Positions 6,997 to 15,470 of a DNA stretch of 23,188 nucleotides are shown here, piece by piece. Below the pieces are notes generated by a model. That model was not told where the DNA came from. It did no database searches and saw only the letters and a program-made list of their open reading frames with translations. Both the position numbers and the translations under genes were made by a program. The DNA lies in the IMG/VR virus record IMGVR_UViG_3300049215_000191, positions 1 through 23,188 of that record; one strand, given 5' to 3'. The DNA comes from a virus. Numbering within the stretch: position 1 is the first letter of the stretch; each line of letters opens with the position of its first letter.

Positions 6997-7044
6997 AAAT
7001 ACCCGTGAAACAAAATTTATGGTAAATACCCTATTTTTATAGGG
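6997..7044. other. Gap with direct repeat and small hairpin
   Basis: The 113-base gap between the endonuclease remnant and the next gene holds AAATACCC twice (6997-7004 and 7024-7031). A perfect six-base-pair hairpin, CCCTAT (7029-7034) with ATAGGG (7039-7044) around TTTT, follows. No T-run follows the stem, so it does not look like a terminator. It could be scar or end structure from the endonuclease insertion. Confidence 0.4.
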
Positions 7045-7101
7045 GAAACTAGAATAAATAAATATTTTTAATAAAAAAATGAAACAAATAACAGGTAATA
7101 A

Positions 7102-7854
7102 ATGCCGAAAAATAAAGAAAATATAGCTAAAAGATTCCTAAATCATCCTGATAAAGATGAAATAATTAGTAAGCTTTTAGCTGGTAAACCAAGCGCCGAT
7201 ATAGCTGAATGGCTTAAAGCAAAATATAACCCCATAACTGAAAAAACATTTATTTTTTCAGAAAAATATATTACGTCATTCAAAGATGAATATCTTGATT
7301 TTTATACTGTTATGAAGCAGGATCTGGAAAAAACCAAATCAAATATAACTGCGACTGAGCAAATGCAGATGGAAATACAGGGCACACCGGCATACCACAA
7401 AGCGTTAGAAAAATATACAGATAAAGAAGTTGATGTTAAGTTAATAATAAAAAAATTAGTTGTAAATGCTGAACTTCGTCTATCACAAATGTTTGATATG
7501 ATGCAAGAAGATCCTTATAATTTTAAACCAGATAGAACAATAATCGAATGGTTTAATACATTAATGAATATTCTTGAAAAATATGACGGTGTTCTTAATG
7601 GATCCCCAGATCAAATTAATATTCAGAATAATATAAGTATTCAAGTAGTTGATGAACATATAAATGTTGTATACAATATAATAAAAGAAATACTAACTAA
7701 ATTAGATTATGATACATCATTATTATTTATAGACATGTATAATGAAGAAATTAAAAAAATTAAATCCAATTCCAATCATCAACTGCCAGTTGAGGCAAGA
7801 CTAAAAGAAGCAACTATATTAAGCGAAACAGTCAGCGAAAAACTCAATCAATAG
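7102..7854 (+). CDS. Candidate terminase small subunit (DNA-binding)
   Basis: A 250-residue protein. Residues 21-42 (IISKLLAGKPSADIAEWLKAKY) have the spacing of a helix-turn-helix, as in the N-terminal DNA-binding domain of small terminase subunits and related phage HTH proteins. A helical, charged central part (55-180) suits oligomerisation, and the rest is helical too. It would recognise the packaging site and hand DNA to the large subunit at 12522. Support is positional plus the HTH pattern; the family assignment is not firm, and the HTH protein at 3226 is the rival candidate. The ATG at 7102 is preceded by a weak AGGT. Confidence 0.5.
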   Translation: MPKNKENIAKRFLNHPDKDEIISKLLAGKPSADIAEWLKAKYNPITEKTFIFSEKYITSFKDEYLDFYTVMKQDLEKTKSNITATEQMQMEIQGTPAYHKALEKYTDKEVDVKLIIKKLVVNAELRLSQMFDMMQEDPYNFKPDRTIIEWFNTLMNILEKYDGVLNGSPDQINIQNNISIQVVDEHINVVYNIIKEILTKLDYDTSLLFIDMYNEEIKKIKSNSNHQLPVEARLKEATILSETVSEKLNQ

Positions 7855-7874
7855 CCATTATTAGACATATAGCT

Positions 7875-9533
7875 ATGAAGCACGCGTTTCCTAATTTTTC
7901 TGATTCCATACCAATTCAGCCAGTCTATAATCTTAATAGATGGATGGAATCTATGAAAAATATCTATATTAGAGTTCATCTTGGTGCTTCAAAAAATGAA
8001 GCAGTAGATATGATAACTGCTGATTGGAAACCTATGGAAAAAAATGATTTTCTAAATTGGATGAAGTATTATGAATCCGGCGATCATAAAAAATATAAAA
8101 AAGCGCAACACGCATATTATGTAAATGAGGATACCAATTATTTTCTTCCTAATCCAAAAATGGTGCCACCGAGTCCAATACGGACAATAAATGACCATAT
8201 ATCTAATACTCAACAAGAAGCCGTGAATGTAGCTTCAAAACAAAAAAGTGAAGAAGAAAAACGACAAGCGGTTGAGGATTTACGAAGAAAAATACTTGGA
8301 AGGCTTAATTCGGCAGAAAAACTATTAAGTTCCCAACAAGGTCATATGTTCGCCGGCGCCGATTTTGAAAGACTTCTTTCGTCCATTTTTGAACTAAAAA
8401 AACAAATACAAATAGTAAATAAAATATCAACCGCATCATTGCAGACAGTTGTAGATTTAATTGTCAGACAAGCAAATATCCTAAGTCGTGAGGGCTATGG
8501 TGATGCAAGTTCTTTTATGGTAAAGCTTGCACAGCAAACTCCTGGTGATATGAGTATAAATCTTGGTGATATTCCTGCTGGTGGTAGTCAGCCACAAGGG
8601 GGTGGTAGTCTTGCTAATAATACTCCTGATGTTATGCAACCATTGCCAGGTGGAGCACCAGAAGAAAAAGACATAACAGAAGATAGTGCCGTTGGTAAAT
8701 TCATTGATAATTTAGAAGATGCTGGTATAACTGACACCGTTGATGAAGAAAAAACTGCTGACGAAGGACAAGCAGATGATTCAAATGAAGTAGAGATTGA
8801 TAATGATGTATTTATGGATCAAGAGATTATACCAGAAGGTAAAGATGATTTAGTCGTTGAGGCACAAGTAGTTGCAGATGCTCCTGCTCCAGCGTCGAAT
8901 ACAGATTCAGAGGCTGATAAGACTAAACCAACAATGGCACCTGGTATAACTCCCGAAAATGTAAAGAAGGCACCAGATGTTGAAACACCTAAAACAGATT
9001 TTGATGCCGTCCTTGATAGCGCTTTTGCTAATTTAACAGTTCAAGATGTAATAAATAAACTTGAACAAGTCAATAATATTTTTCGAACCAGAGAGATTGC
9101 CAGACAATTAGCAGTATGTGATCTAATGTTATCAAGACTTGGGCTTGCACAATACTTCCCACAGCTTGGTGAAAGTATCAATAAAAGTCTTGATTCAGGG
9201 CAATATGCGTTAGTTCGTATAGATGAAATATTATCTAAATTGAGAGGTTCAGTTAAATCACCAGAACTTGATCTTGAGGGTAATAATCAAAAAACTCCCC
9301 CAGGAGCTGAAGCAGTTAGATCTAACCTTCAACAACAAGAACAAAAAGAAAAACAGCGTAAAGAAGTTAAAAAACAGATTCAAGATCAAATAGATATGGA
9401 AAAAGCAACAAAGCCAGAGGGTGCCGTTGAGGGCGCTCCGCAAGAACTGGCATCACAACCTATTGAAGTTGAATCTCCAGCCACAGAGGCTCCTGCGCCT
9501 GCACCAAGGCCAGCAGTGGCACCAACAGTATAA
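7875..9533 (+). CDS. Unknown 552-residue protein with disordered acidic linker
   Basis: An N-terminal part (about 10-75, with MESMKNIYIRVHLGASKNEAVD and DFLNWMKYY) and a helical bundle (about 130-215) precede a long low-complexity stretch (about 220-370) rich in Gly, Pro, Asp and Glu. A second helical domain (about 375-457, VINKLEQVNNIF...LAVCDLMLSRLGLAQYF) is followed by a Gln/Lys-rich coil and a Pro/Ala-rich C-terminus. No catalytic motif is visible. The bead-and-linker architecture suits a scaffolding or internal virion protein. It starts 20 bases after its neighbour's stop without an obvious Shine-Dalgarno. No family is recognised. Confidence 0.72.
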   Translation: MKHAFPNFSDSIPIQPVYNLNRWMESMKNIYIRVHLGASKNEAVDMITADWKPMEKNDFLNWMKYYESGDHKKYKKAQHAYYVNEDTNYFLPNPKMVPPSPIRTINDHISNTQQEAVNVASKQKSEEEKRQAVEDLRRKILGRLNSAEKLLSSQQGHMFAGADFERLLSSIFELKKQIQIVNKISTASLQTVVDLIVRQANILSREGYGDASSFMVKLAQQTPGDMSINLGDIPAGGSQPQGGGSLANNTPDVMQPLPGGAPEEKDITEDSAVGKFIDNLEDAGITDTVDEEKTADEGQADDSNEVEIDNDVFMDQEIIPEGKDDLVVEAQVVADAPAPASNTDSEADKTKPTMAPGITPENVKKAPDVETPKTDFDAVLDSAFANLTVQDVINKLEQVNNIFRTREIARQLAVCDLMLSRLGLAQYFPQLGESINKSLDSGQYALVRIDEILSKLRGSVKSPELDLEGNNQKTPPGAEAVRSNLQQQEQKEKQRKEVKKQIQDQIDMEKATKPEGAVEGAPQELASQPIEVESPATEAPAPAPRPAVAPTV

Positions 9534-9541
9534 GGAAGTGA

Positions 9542-10453
9542 ATGAAACTTCGCGACCTATTGAATCTAATTAAGAAAGTAGGTGATCAAAATGGCATTCC
9601 TAATTGCTGGATTGTTGGCGGAACTCCACGTGATAAAATGCTTAATCTTTTGAGACCAGATGAATTGAACGATCTTGATTTAACGACTGGTAATAAATTA
9701 GTTCATAACCTTGCTACTGAGGTTAGTATTGAATTAAAAAAACACTATAATATAGTAGTAAAGAAGGCTGATGATGGGCACACCAGCGTTGTTTTTCCCG
9801 GAAATCAATTTAAACTCGATTTTAGTAGTAATTTTTTAATACCAAGAATTAATCTTCATCTACACCAACTTGGTATAAAAAACCCAACTGATTTAGATCG
9901 AGAAATGTTTTCAAGAGATTTTTATTGTAATACATTGCTAATGACATTAGATCTTAAAAAAATAAAAGATCCCACTCATCAAGGTATTAAAGATATAAAT
10001 AATAAAATTATACGAACTTGTCTTGATCCTGATACAGCGTTTAGGTATAATACTAATCGTATTATTCGTGTTGTATATTTATCAGCTAAACTTGACTTCG
10101 ATGTTGATCCCGAAATAATAAAATGGATATCACAAAATAAAGATATGGTTAGATTATCACCAGATGGATATCTAAAAAAGAATCTCGATAAGGCTATGAA
10201 GAAAAATCCCGAACGAGCAGTAGCATTAATAAATAAAATTAATTTATGGGACGTGATACCAATAACTGAAGATCTCCAACCGTTTTTTTCTAAAAGAACT
10301 ACAACAGTAAAATCATCACAGCGTAATTATGATCTTGGTGAAGGATTTTATGCGAATATGAATAAATACGATAGCGTAGCGGATTTTCGTAAGAAACGAA
10401 TGAAAAAGCGTAAAAAGATATTGCAAAAATTAAAGGACATGAAACTAAAATAA
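9542..10453 (+). CDS. Poly(A)-polymerase/CCA-enzyme-like nucleotidyltransferase
   Basis: A 303-residue protein with the head of class II poly(A) polymerase/tRNA nucleotidyltransferases. WIVGGTPRDKMLN (23-35) holds the GG, Asp44 and Asp46 in NDLDLTTG are the metal-binding pair, Asp93 in FKLDF could be the third carboxylate, and REMFSRDFYCNTL (120-132) matches the base-recognition segment. DPDTAFRYNTNRIIRVVYLSAKL matches the following neck. These enzymes add CCA or A residues to RNA 3' ends. The usual tail is shortened (cellular enzymes are about 400 residues) and replaced by a very basic C-terminus (FRKKRMKKRKKILQKLK). AAGGA five bases upstream fixes the start. Its place among virion-type genes is unusual; the substrate is unknown. 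Confidence 0.85.
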   Translation: MKLRDLLNLIKKVGDQNGIPNCWIVGGTPRDKMLNLLRPDELNDLDLTTGNKLVHNLATEVSIELKKHYNIVVKKADDGHTSVVFPGNQFKLDFSSNFLIPRINLHLHQLGIKNPTDLDREMFSRDFYCNTLLMTLDLKKIKDPTHQGIKDINNKIIRTCLDPDTAFRYNTNRIIRVVYLSAKLDFDVDPEIIKWISQNKDMVRLSPDGYLKKNLDKAMKKNPERAVALINKINLWDVIPITEDLQPFFSKRTTTVKSSQRNYDLGEGFYANMNKYDSVADFRKKRMKKRKKILQKLKDMKLK

Positions 10454-10454
10454 G

Positions 10455-10976
10455 ATGACTAAACTTAATCAACTCCTTCAAAAATATTCCTACAACGAAC
10501 CATATGAAAGTCAATTCGGGTTTGAGGGATCTCCATACTTCCATCGAGGAGACGAAGCATTACCATTTAATCAGTATATTCCGTTGGGTGAATCCACAAT
10601 GGAAAAGCCACAGGATTTAGATAGAATGGAAAATCACGGGAAAGATGGCAAAGAGTTTCCTGAGTTCAAGGAGTTCGATGAAAGAAAAAACAAAAGACTA
10701 AAACGTCTAAAACTATTACGAAAACTGATGCAAGAAAAAAAGAATCCAACATTCACACCGGCACAATTTTCTCCATCACAATATAGTAGTATGACTGGCT
10801 TCGAGGGTATGAATGCATTCACTGGCGGTTATTATGACGCTACACTTGGAGATAATACAGATACATTCGTAAATCCTTGGAATAATATCTATCAATCAGC
10901 CAGTAATACAGTCCAAGAACGAATAAAACTCAGATCATTATTTTTCAATAATTTTGTCAAAAACTCAATACTATGA
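10455..10976 (+). CDS. Unknown 173-residue protein
   Basis: It starts one base after the nucleotidyltransferase stop, so the two are probably co-translated. The N-terminus is aromatic and polar (YSYNEPYESQFGFEGSPYF), the middle (about 70-95) is a strongly basic helix (ERKNKRLKRLKLLRKLMQEK), and the rest is Gly/Thr/Ser/Asn/Phe-rich and probably disordered. No motif or family is recognised. The basic helix could bind RNA, DNA or an acidic partner such as the proteins encoded next to it; that is speculation from composition. Confidence 0.65.
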   Translation: MTKLNQLLQKYSYNEPYESQFGFEGSPYFHRGDEALPFNQYIPLGESTMEKPQDLDRMENHGKDGKEFPEFKEFDERKNKRLKRLKLLRKLMQEKKNPTFTPAQFSPSQYSSMTGFEGMNAFTGGYYDATLGDNTDTFVNPWNNIYQSASNTVQERIKLRSLFFNNFVKNSIL

Positions 10977-11015
10977 ATAATTTAGCATACGATATATCCC
11001 TATTTTGAGGTAAAA

Positions 11016-11897
11016 ATGTCATTATATAAACAAGCCCAATTCTTAGATGCAAACGATTTTGAAAACTTCGGAGACGAAGATGAGGTCGTTTTATACGAAG
11101 AAAAGCCTTCAATGGAAGATGTTGTTGAACTTCATCAGCCGGATAATGCTATGGAAATTACATTCAAACTTCCACCGCTCCCAGGGTCAGATGCAGATAT
11201 GCCATTAGAAGTATCTACCGAAGATCCAGTTGAGGTTGAAAGCAAAGGCAAAAAAGATAAGGATGATAACAAGGTTGAAGAACTCGAGGTTCAAGATCCT
11301 TGGAAGCCACCCTCCCCTGCTGGAATATTAAACTGGGTTCACGATCGTCTTCAAAATTTACCACGCCATTCCGGTAGGGAAACTACGGGTATTGAACGCA
11401 CCATAGCCGTAATGAAACGAATTAACAATGAAATATCAAAAGCTATAGCAAATGATTACAATGGTGAAGTTGATATTGGACGATTAGAAGAGGCTCGTAA
11501 AGAGATTTTTGATGGCATTCATCGTCTCGAAGAGGCGAAAGAAAAACTCGATAATGGATATAAGGGCAAGAAAGCAGATCTTGATGAAAATGGGTTAGTG
11601 AAAGAAGCTAAACAAGATCGAATTGGTGGAATCATTATTACAGTCCCAATTTTGATATCAAGAATTGCAAAAGTATGTATTAATTCTATGGTATCAGGGG
11701 GCAAAGATATTGAAAAAGTTTTTGATGCACAATCAAAAGAATGGAATCTTGATAAACGAGAACAAGCTGAATTAATGGAATTGCTAGAAAATATGGGATA
11801 CTCATCTCCACGAAGAGATCGTGCATATCCTGCAGATCACCAAATGGAATATAAATCGTCAGACAACTTCGATCTATCAAGTAACTACCCTGCATAA
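11016..11897 (+). CDS. Unknown 293-residue protein with acidic N-terminal half
   Basis: Residues 10-95 are acidic and probably disordered (DANDFENFGDEDE, then a Lys/Asp-rich run near 75-90). After WKPPSPAGILNWVHDRLQNLP a helical domain (about 115-195) follows, then a more hydrophobic segment GIIITVPILISRIAKVCINSM (about 205-225), which could be a buried helix or a weak membrane segment, and a polar tail. GAGG about eight bases before the ATG supports the start. The gap before it contains TTTAGCATAC (10981-10990), also found at 3727-3736. A virion or assembly protein is the likeliest reading; no family is recognised. Confidence 0.68.
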   Translation: MSLYKQAQFLDANDFENFGDEDEVVLYEEKPSMEDVVELHQPDNAMEITFKLPPLPGSDADMPLEVSTEDPVEVESKGKKDKDDNKVEELEVQDPWKPPSPAGILNWVHDRLQNLPRHSGRETTGIERTIAVMKRINNEISKAIANDYNGEVDIGRLEEARKEIFDGIHRLEEAKEKLDNGYKGKKADLDENGLVKEAKQDRIGGIIITVPILISRIAKVCINSMVSGGKDIEKVFDAQSKEWNLDKREQAELMELLENMGYSSPRRDRAYPADHQMEYKSSDNFDLSSNYPA

Positions 11898-11903
11898 GGC
11901 TAA

Positions 11904-12500
11904 ATGTCAAATAAATACTTCACACGCAATTCCTCAATTATATCACGCGATAACAGTTCTTTTGATCGTGGTGATAAAACCCCGTCTTGGTTCAATGATT
12001 TTGCCAATAATCTTGAAAAAGAATCGGCAAAACCAAAAAGTCAAGATTATTCATTATTCGATCAAATAAATAGTATTCTTGGTAATAAATCAAAATATTC
12101 TACAGTTGCAGAAGCAGTAGAAGATCTGCAAAAACGCACTGGATTATACGATATTTTACAAAAAAAACAAGCGAGCAATATTGGCAGTAATATACAATTA
12201 TTTAAAGAATTACCGGTTCTAAAAACATATATCGATAATTATGTTGATGATCGCCCTGGAACTTCAGTTGAAGCAGTTATACACGATTTATTAAAAATAA
12301 AAACTATAAAAGAAAAACTTCCAGAGTCAGATGATGTTCCAGCAGAAGTAAAAAAGTATATTAGCGATAAAATAGGTGAATCAAATAGATCGATTGTTAA
12401 AGATGATAGTGATAGTCTTGAGTTAGGAAAAATGGATTTAACACAAGATGTGGCGGTTGTGGATGATCCGCTTGGTATATGTATGCCAGGTGGCAAGTAA
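11904..12500 (+). CDS. Unknown 198-residue protein upstream of TerL
   Basis: It follows the previous stop by six bases and ends 21 bases before TerL. The N-terminal third is polar and Ser/Asn-rich (SIISRDNSSFDRGD); the middle (about 50-150) is a set of short helices with alternating acidic and basic faces (TVAEAVEDLQKRTGLYDIL, SVEAVIHDLLKIKTIKEKL). The end is acidic, finishing in CMPGGK. No HTH is obvious, so a small-terminase role is not well supported even though it directly precedes the large subunit. No family is recognised. Confidence 0.65.
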   Translation: MSNKYFTRNSSIISRDNSSFDRGDKTPSWFNDFANNLEKESAKPKSQDYSLFDQINSILGNKSKYSTVAEAVEDLQKRTGLYDILQKKQASNIGSNIQLFKELPVLKTYIDNYVDDRPGTSVEAVIHDLLKIKTIKEKLPESDDVPAEVKKYISDKIGESNRSIVKDDSDSLELGKMDLTQDVAVVDDPLGICMPGGK

Positions 12501-12521
12501 TATTTTATATTGAAAGATTGA

Positions 12522-15422
12522 ATGTCGGAAGATTTACTATTAGAAAAGATAAAAGATAAACTGTTAGATTTTGATCCGGTTCATTTTGTTGAAAAATATC
12601 TTACGATTGATGGTGATAAGTTTCATCTACAAAAAGGTGGCTGGAAACCATTTTCAGATATTTATAGATATGTTGGTATAAAAGCGATAGAAAAAGACGG
12701 GAAGCCAGTCGTAATAGTTGCTGGGAGGCAGGTTGGTAAAGATCTTGCATTGGATACACCTATTCCAACACCATCTGGCTGGAAAACTATGGGAGATTTA
12801 CAAATAGGGGATAAAGTTTTTGATGAAAATGGTGATATATGTGATGTAATTGAAGTATCACCAATTTATACAGATCATAAATGTTATAAATTAACATTCG
12901 ATGATGGAACGGAAATTGTTGCAGGAGAAGACCATCAATGGCTAACATATACTAAATCAAACAGGAAATCATTACAAAGAGTTAAAAATCCTTCACAGCC
13001 AACAATAAAAAATACAAAAGAAATTATTAATACATTAAATACTAAAACAAGCAAACAAGAAACTAATCATTCTATTCCTATATGTGAGCCAGTAAAATAT
13101 AATACACAAAATCTACCTATTGACCCATATGTTTTCGGCTGTTGGCTTGGTGATGGTTCTTCGAATACGGGAGTGATAGAATGTGCCGATGAAGGCATTT
13201 TGTTAGAAATAAAAAAACATTATATAATAGAAAAAAGGAATATTAAAAATAATAAATCAAAATCTAATGCGTATAGAATAGGTGAAATACAAACTCATCA
13301 TCGTAAAATAGGCGAGCTAACAAATCAATTAAAAAAACTTAATTTATTAAATAATAAACACATACCAGATATTTATTTATATAGTAGTATTGAGCAGAGG
13401 TTTGCTCTTCTTCAAGGGCTGATGGACACCGATGGACATAATGATAAAACTGGAAAACAAGAGTTTTGCAACTATAATAAAAAATTAGCATATCAAGTAT
13501 TAGAATTAATAAAATCATTAGGAATTAAAGCAAGAATAAAAGAAAGTGATGCTAAATTATATGGTAAAGTAATAAATAAAAGATATCATATATATTTTAA
13601 TACATCAGAATCGGTTTTTAGATTACAAAGAAAATTAAATAATATAAAAGAAAAAGTAAATCTAAAAACCACTCATAGATATATTGTAAAAGCAGAGTTG
13701 GTTTCAACAGTTCCTACAAAATGTATAATGGTTGATTCGCCATCACATTTATATTTAGTATCAAAGTCATTTATTCCAACGCATAACACAAGTATGGCTG
13801 CCGCATTAGAAATGTATTTTTGTGGTTGTGGATTATACGGTAATGGTAAAAATCCACCCATAAGAATGGTGCATGCGTTTCCAGAAGCTGCGCTTGCAGC
13901 AGGATATGCAAAAGTAAAATTAAATGCAATGATTAGATCTTCTATTACTATAGATGATGGTAATGAATTAAAAGGAATAAAGAAAAAAACATTTATGCAT
14001 TCATTATTAGATACATCATCTGAAAGTAATGACACTTTATCTTTTAAACAATTTATTGGTGGAAATCATTTATGGATTGAAAGTGTTGGTATGGATGGTA
14101 ACAGATTGATGGGCAAAACGGCAGACATTATCTTCTACGATGAAGTTCAAAAAATGATGTCCATTGCAATAGGTAATTCATCAAAAATACTTACTCAGTC
14201 AAAATACGGTAAACAAGGCGAAGGTGTTCAAGTATTTTTCGGAACTCCCTTATTAAGGGGATCAACATATTGGGATTTATGGAATGCATCATCTCAACAA
14301 TATTTTCATTTAGGTTGTGAAAAATGTAAAGAGTTATTCCCATTATATACGCCTGGAACTAATGATTGGGAAGATATATGGTTATATGGATATACCGTGC
14401 GTTGCACGCATTGTGGGTTCGAACAAGATAAACGAGAAGCAACCGAACGTGGCAAATGGGTTCCATTAAAAGATCAACAGGACTCTAAATATATAGGTTT
14501 TCATATAAATCAATTATATATACCAACATTTACAAAAGAAAAAATTATATCTGAAAAGCCAGAAAACAATCCAATTAATTCAGAAAAAACATATCAAACA
14601 CAGGTTCTTGGAGAGTTTTACCATGGTGAAGCAACCATAATAACTATGGATCAGGTTAGGGAATTATGTGGTGATTCTAACAGGAAGTTCAGAGCAAGTA
14701 TATCATCAGATGAAGACCTCCCGGTATTTTTAGGAATTGATATTGGCGCAAAAAATGATTTAGCACAACTGGTTGATTCTGATAGAGTTAAACCGCAAGG
14801 ACAAAGTTTTAGCACAGCAGTGGTTATTGCAATGACTGGTCCGCAAAGAATGTCAATTGAGTTTGCAACCGCATTCAAAAGAAACGATCTTGCAAGTAAA
14901 AAAGGGCTAATAGAAGAGATAATGAGAAAATATTCAGTTAATTTAGCGGTATGTGATTTAGGGTATGCTAATGATTTAAATGAAATACTTCAAACTGAAT
15001 ATGGAGAAAGGTTTCTTTCATCACAAGCATCTAATAGAGTAAATGAGCATATAAAATTTAATTCAGATATTTTTCCAAAAGTAATTACATTTGAACGTGA
15101 TTTTTGGATAGCTGAGTTATATGAACAAATGAAAAAAGGTAATTTAAGAATACCAATGGGAAGTTATGAACAAGTAGCAATGATGATACAGCATATATGT
15201 AGTATGGAGATAAAACCTAGTATAAGCAGAGTTGGTGATGTAACACCGCATTATGTAAAAGGTGGATCGCCAAATGATTTTTTTATGTCGATCCTTAATG
15301 CATACATAGCGTTTAAATTTTATGTTAGTCAAGGATTTAAAATAAAAAACCCAGCACATATGAGAGATCCAGCAAAAGATAAACCGCCCGTGTTAGTTGC
15401 ATACTTACCGAAAATGAGATAA
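12522..15422 (+). CDS. Terminase large subunit, intein-containing (GpA-like)
   Basis: The motor ATPase and nuclease that packages phage DNA into proheads. The 966-residue precursor contains a 349-residue intein (residues 74-422), leaving a mature protein of about 617 residues. Splicing joins AGRQVGK (67-73) to T423, rebuilding Walker A. Walker B is DIIFYDE (535-541, Asp540/Glu541). A zinc knuckle with C599/C602 and C628/C631 separates ATPase and nuclease and is typical of lambda GpA-like large terminases. The RNase H-like nuclease has acidic residues at Asp740 (FLGIDIG), Asp812 (LAVCDLGY) and Asp919 (SPNDFFMSILNAYIA). The portal gene follows directly. Without splicing the ATPase could not work, because the intein interrupts the nucleotide-binding loop. 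Confidence 0.93.
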   Translation: MSEDLLLEKIKDKLLDFDPVHFVEKYLTIDGDKFHLQKGGWKPFSDIYRYVGIKAIEKDGKPVVIVAGRQVGKDLALDTPIPTPSGWKTMGDLQIGDKVFDENGDICDVIEVSPIYTDHKCYKLTFDDGTEIVAGEDHQWLTYTKSNRKSLQRVKNPSQPTIKNTKEIINTLNTKTSKQETNHSIPICEPVKYNTQNLPIDPYVFGCWLGDGSSNTGVIECADEGILLEIKKHYIIEKRNIKNNKSKSNAYRIGEIQTHHRKIGELTNQLKKLNLLNNKHIPDIYLYSSIEQRFALLQGLMDTDGHNDKTGKQEFCNYNKKLAYQVLELIKSLGIKARIKESDAKLYGKVINKRYHIYFNTSESVFRLQRKLNNIKEKVNLKTTHRYIVKAELVSTVPTKCIMVDSPSHLYLVSKSFIPTHNTSMAAALEMYFCGCGLYGNGKNPPIRMVHAFPEAALAAGYAKVKLNAMIRSSITIDDGNELKGIKKKTFMHSLLDTSSESNDTLSFKQFIGGNHLWIESVGMDGNRLMGKTADIIFYDEVQKMMSIAIGNSSKILTQSKYGKQGEGVQVFFGTPLLRGSTYWDLWNASSQQYFHLGCEKCKELFPLYTPGTNDWEDIWLYGYTVRCTHCGFEQDKREATERGKWVPLKDQQDSKYIGFHINQLYIPTFTKEKIISEKPENNPINSEKTYQTQVLGEFYHGEATIITMDQVRELCGDSNRKFRASISSDEDLPVFLGIDIGAKNDLAQLVDSDRVKPQGQSFSTAVVIAMTGPQRMSIEFATAFKRNDLASKKGLIEEIMRKYSVNLAVCDLGYANDLNEILQTEYGERFLSSQASNRVNEHIKFNSDIFPKVITFERDFWIAELYEQMKKGNLRIPMGSYEQVAMMIQHICSMEIKPSISRVGDVTPHYVKGGSPNDFFMSILNAYIAFKFYVSQGFKIKNPAHMRDPAKDKPPVLVAYLPKMR
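12741..13787 (+). other. Class 3-type intein with LAGLIDADG homing endonuclease
   Basis: It encodes residues 74-422 of the TerL precursor. The start reads D-LALDTPIPTPSGW, with Asp where class 1 inteins carry the nucleophilic Cys or Ser. Trp140 in GEDHQW (block B), Cys401 in TKCIMVDSP (block F) and Thr423 directly after HN make up the W-C-T triplet that defines class 3 inteins, whose first nucleophile is the block F cysteine. The C-terminal end PTHN|T is canonical. Between the splicing blocks lie two LAGLIDADG-type motifs, FGCWLGDGS (205-213) and LLQGLMDTDG (296-305), so it is a full bifunctional intein likely able to home into empty terL alleles. Boundaries are set by the perfect Walker A left after removal. 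Confidence 0.9.
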
Positions 15423-15470
15423 AATTGAATACTTGAATGACTAATGATATAGCATATATCAAGGATACTA

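Noticed and set aside
6585-7101. Group I intron around the endonuclease remnant
   Set aside because: The genes on both sides are complete and unrelated to each other, so no split exon is present, and no conserved intron core could be recognised.
11821-12069. 82-residue + strand frame overlapping two genes
   Set aside because: It lies across the junction of two better frames and has no ribosome binding site.
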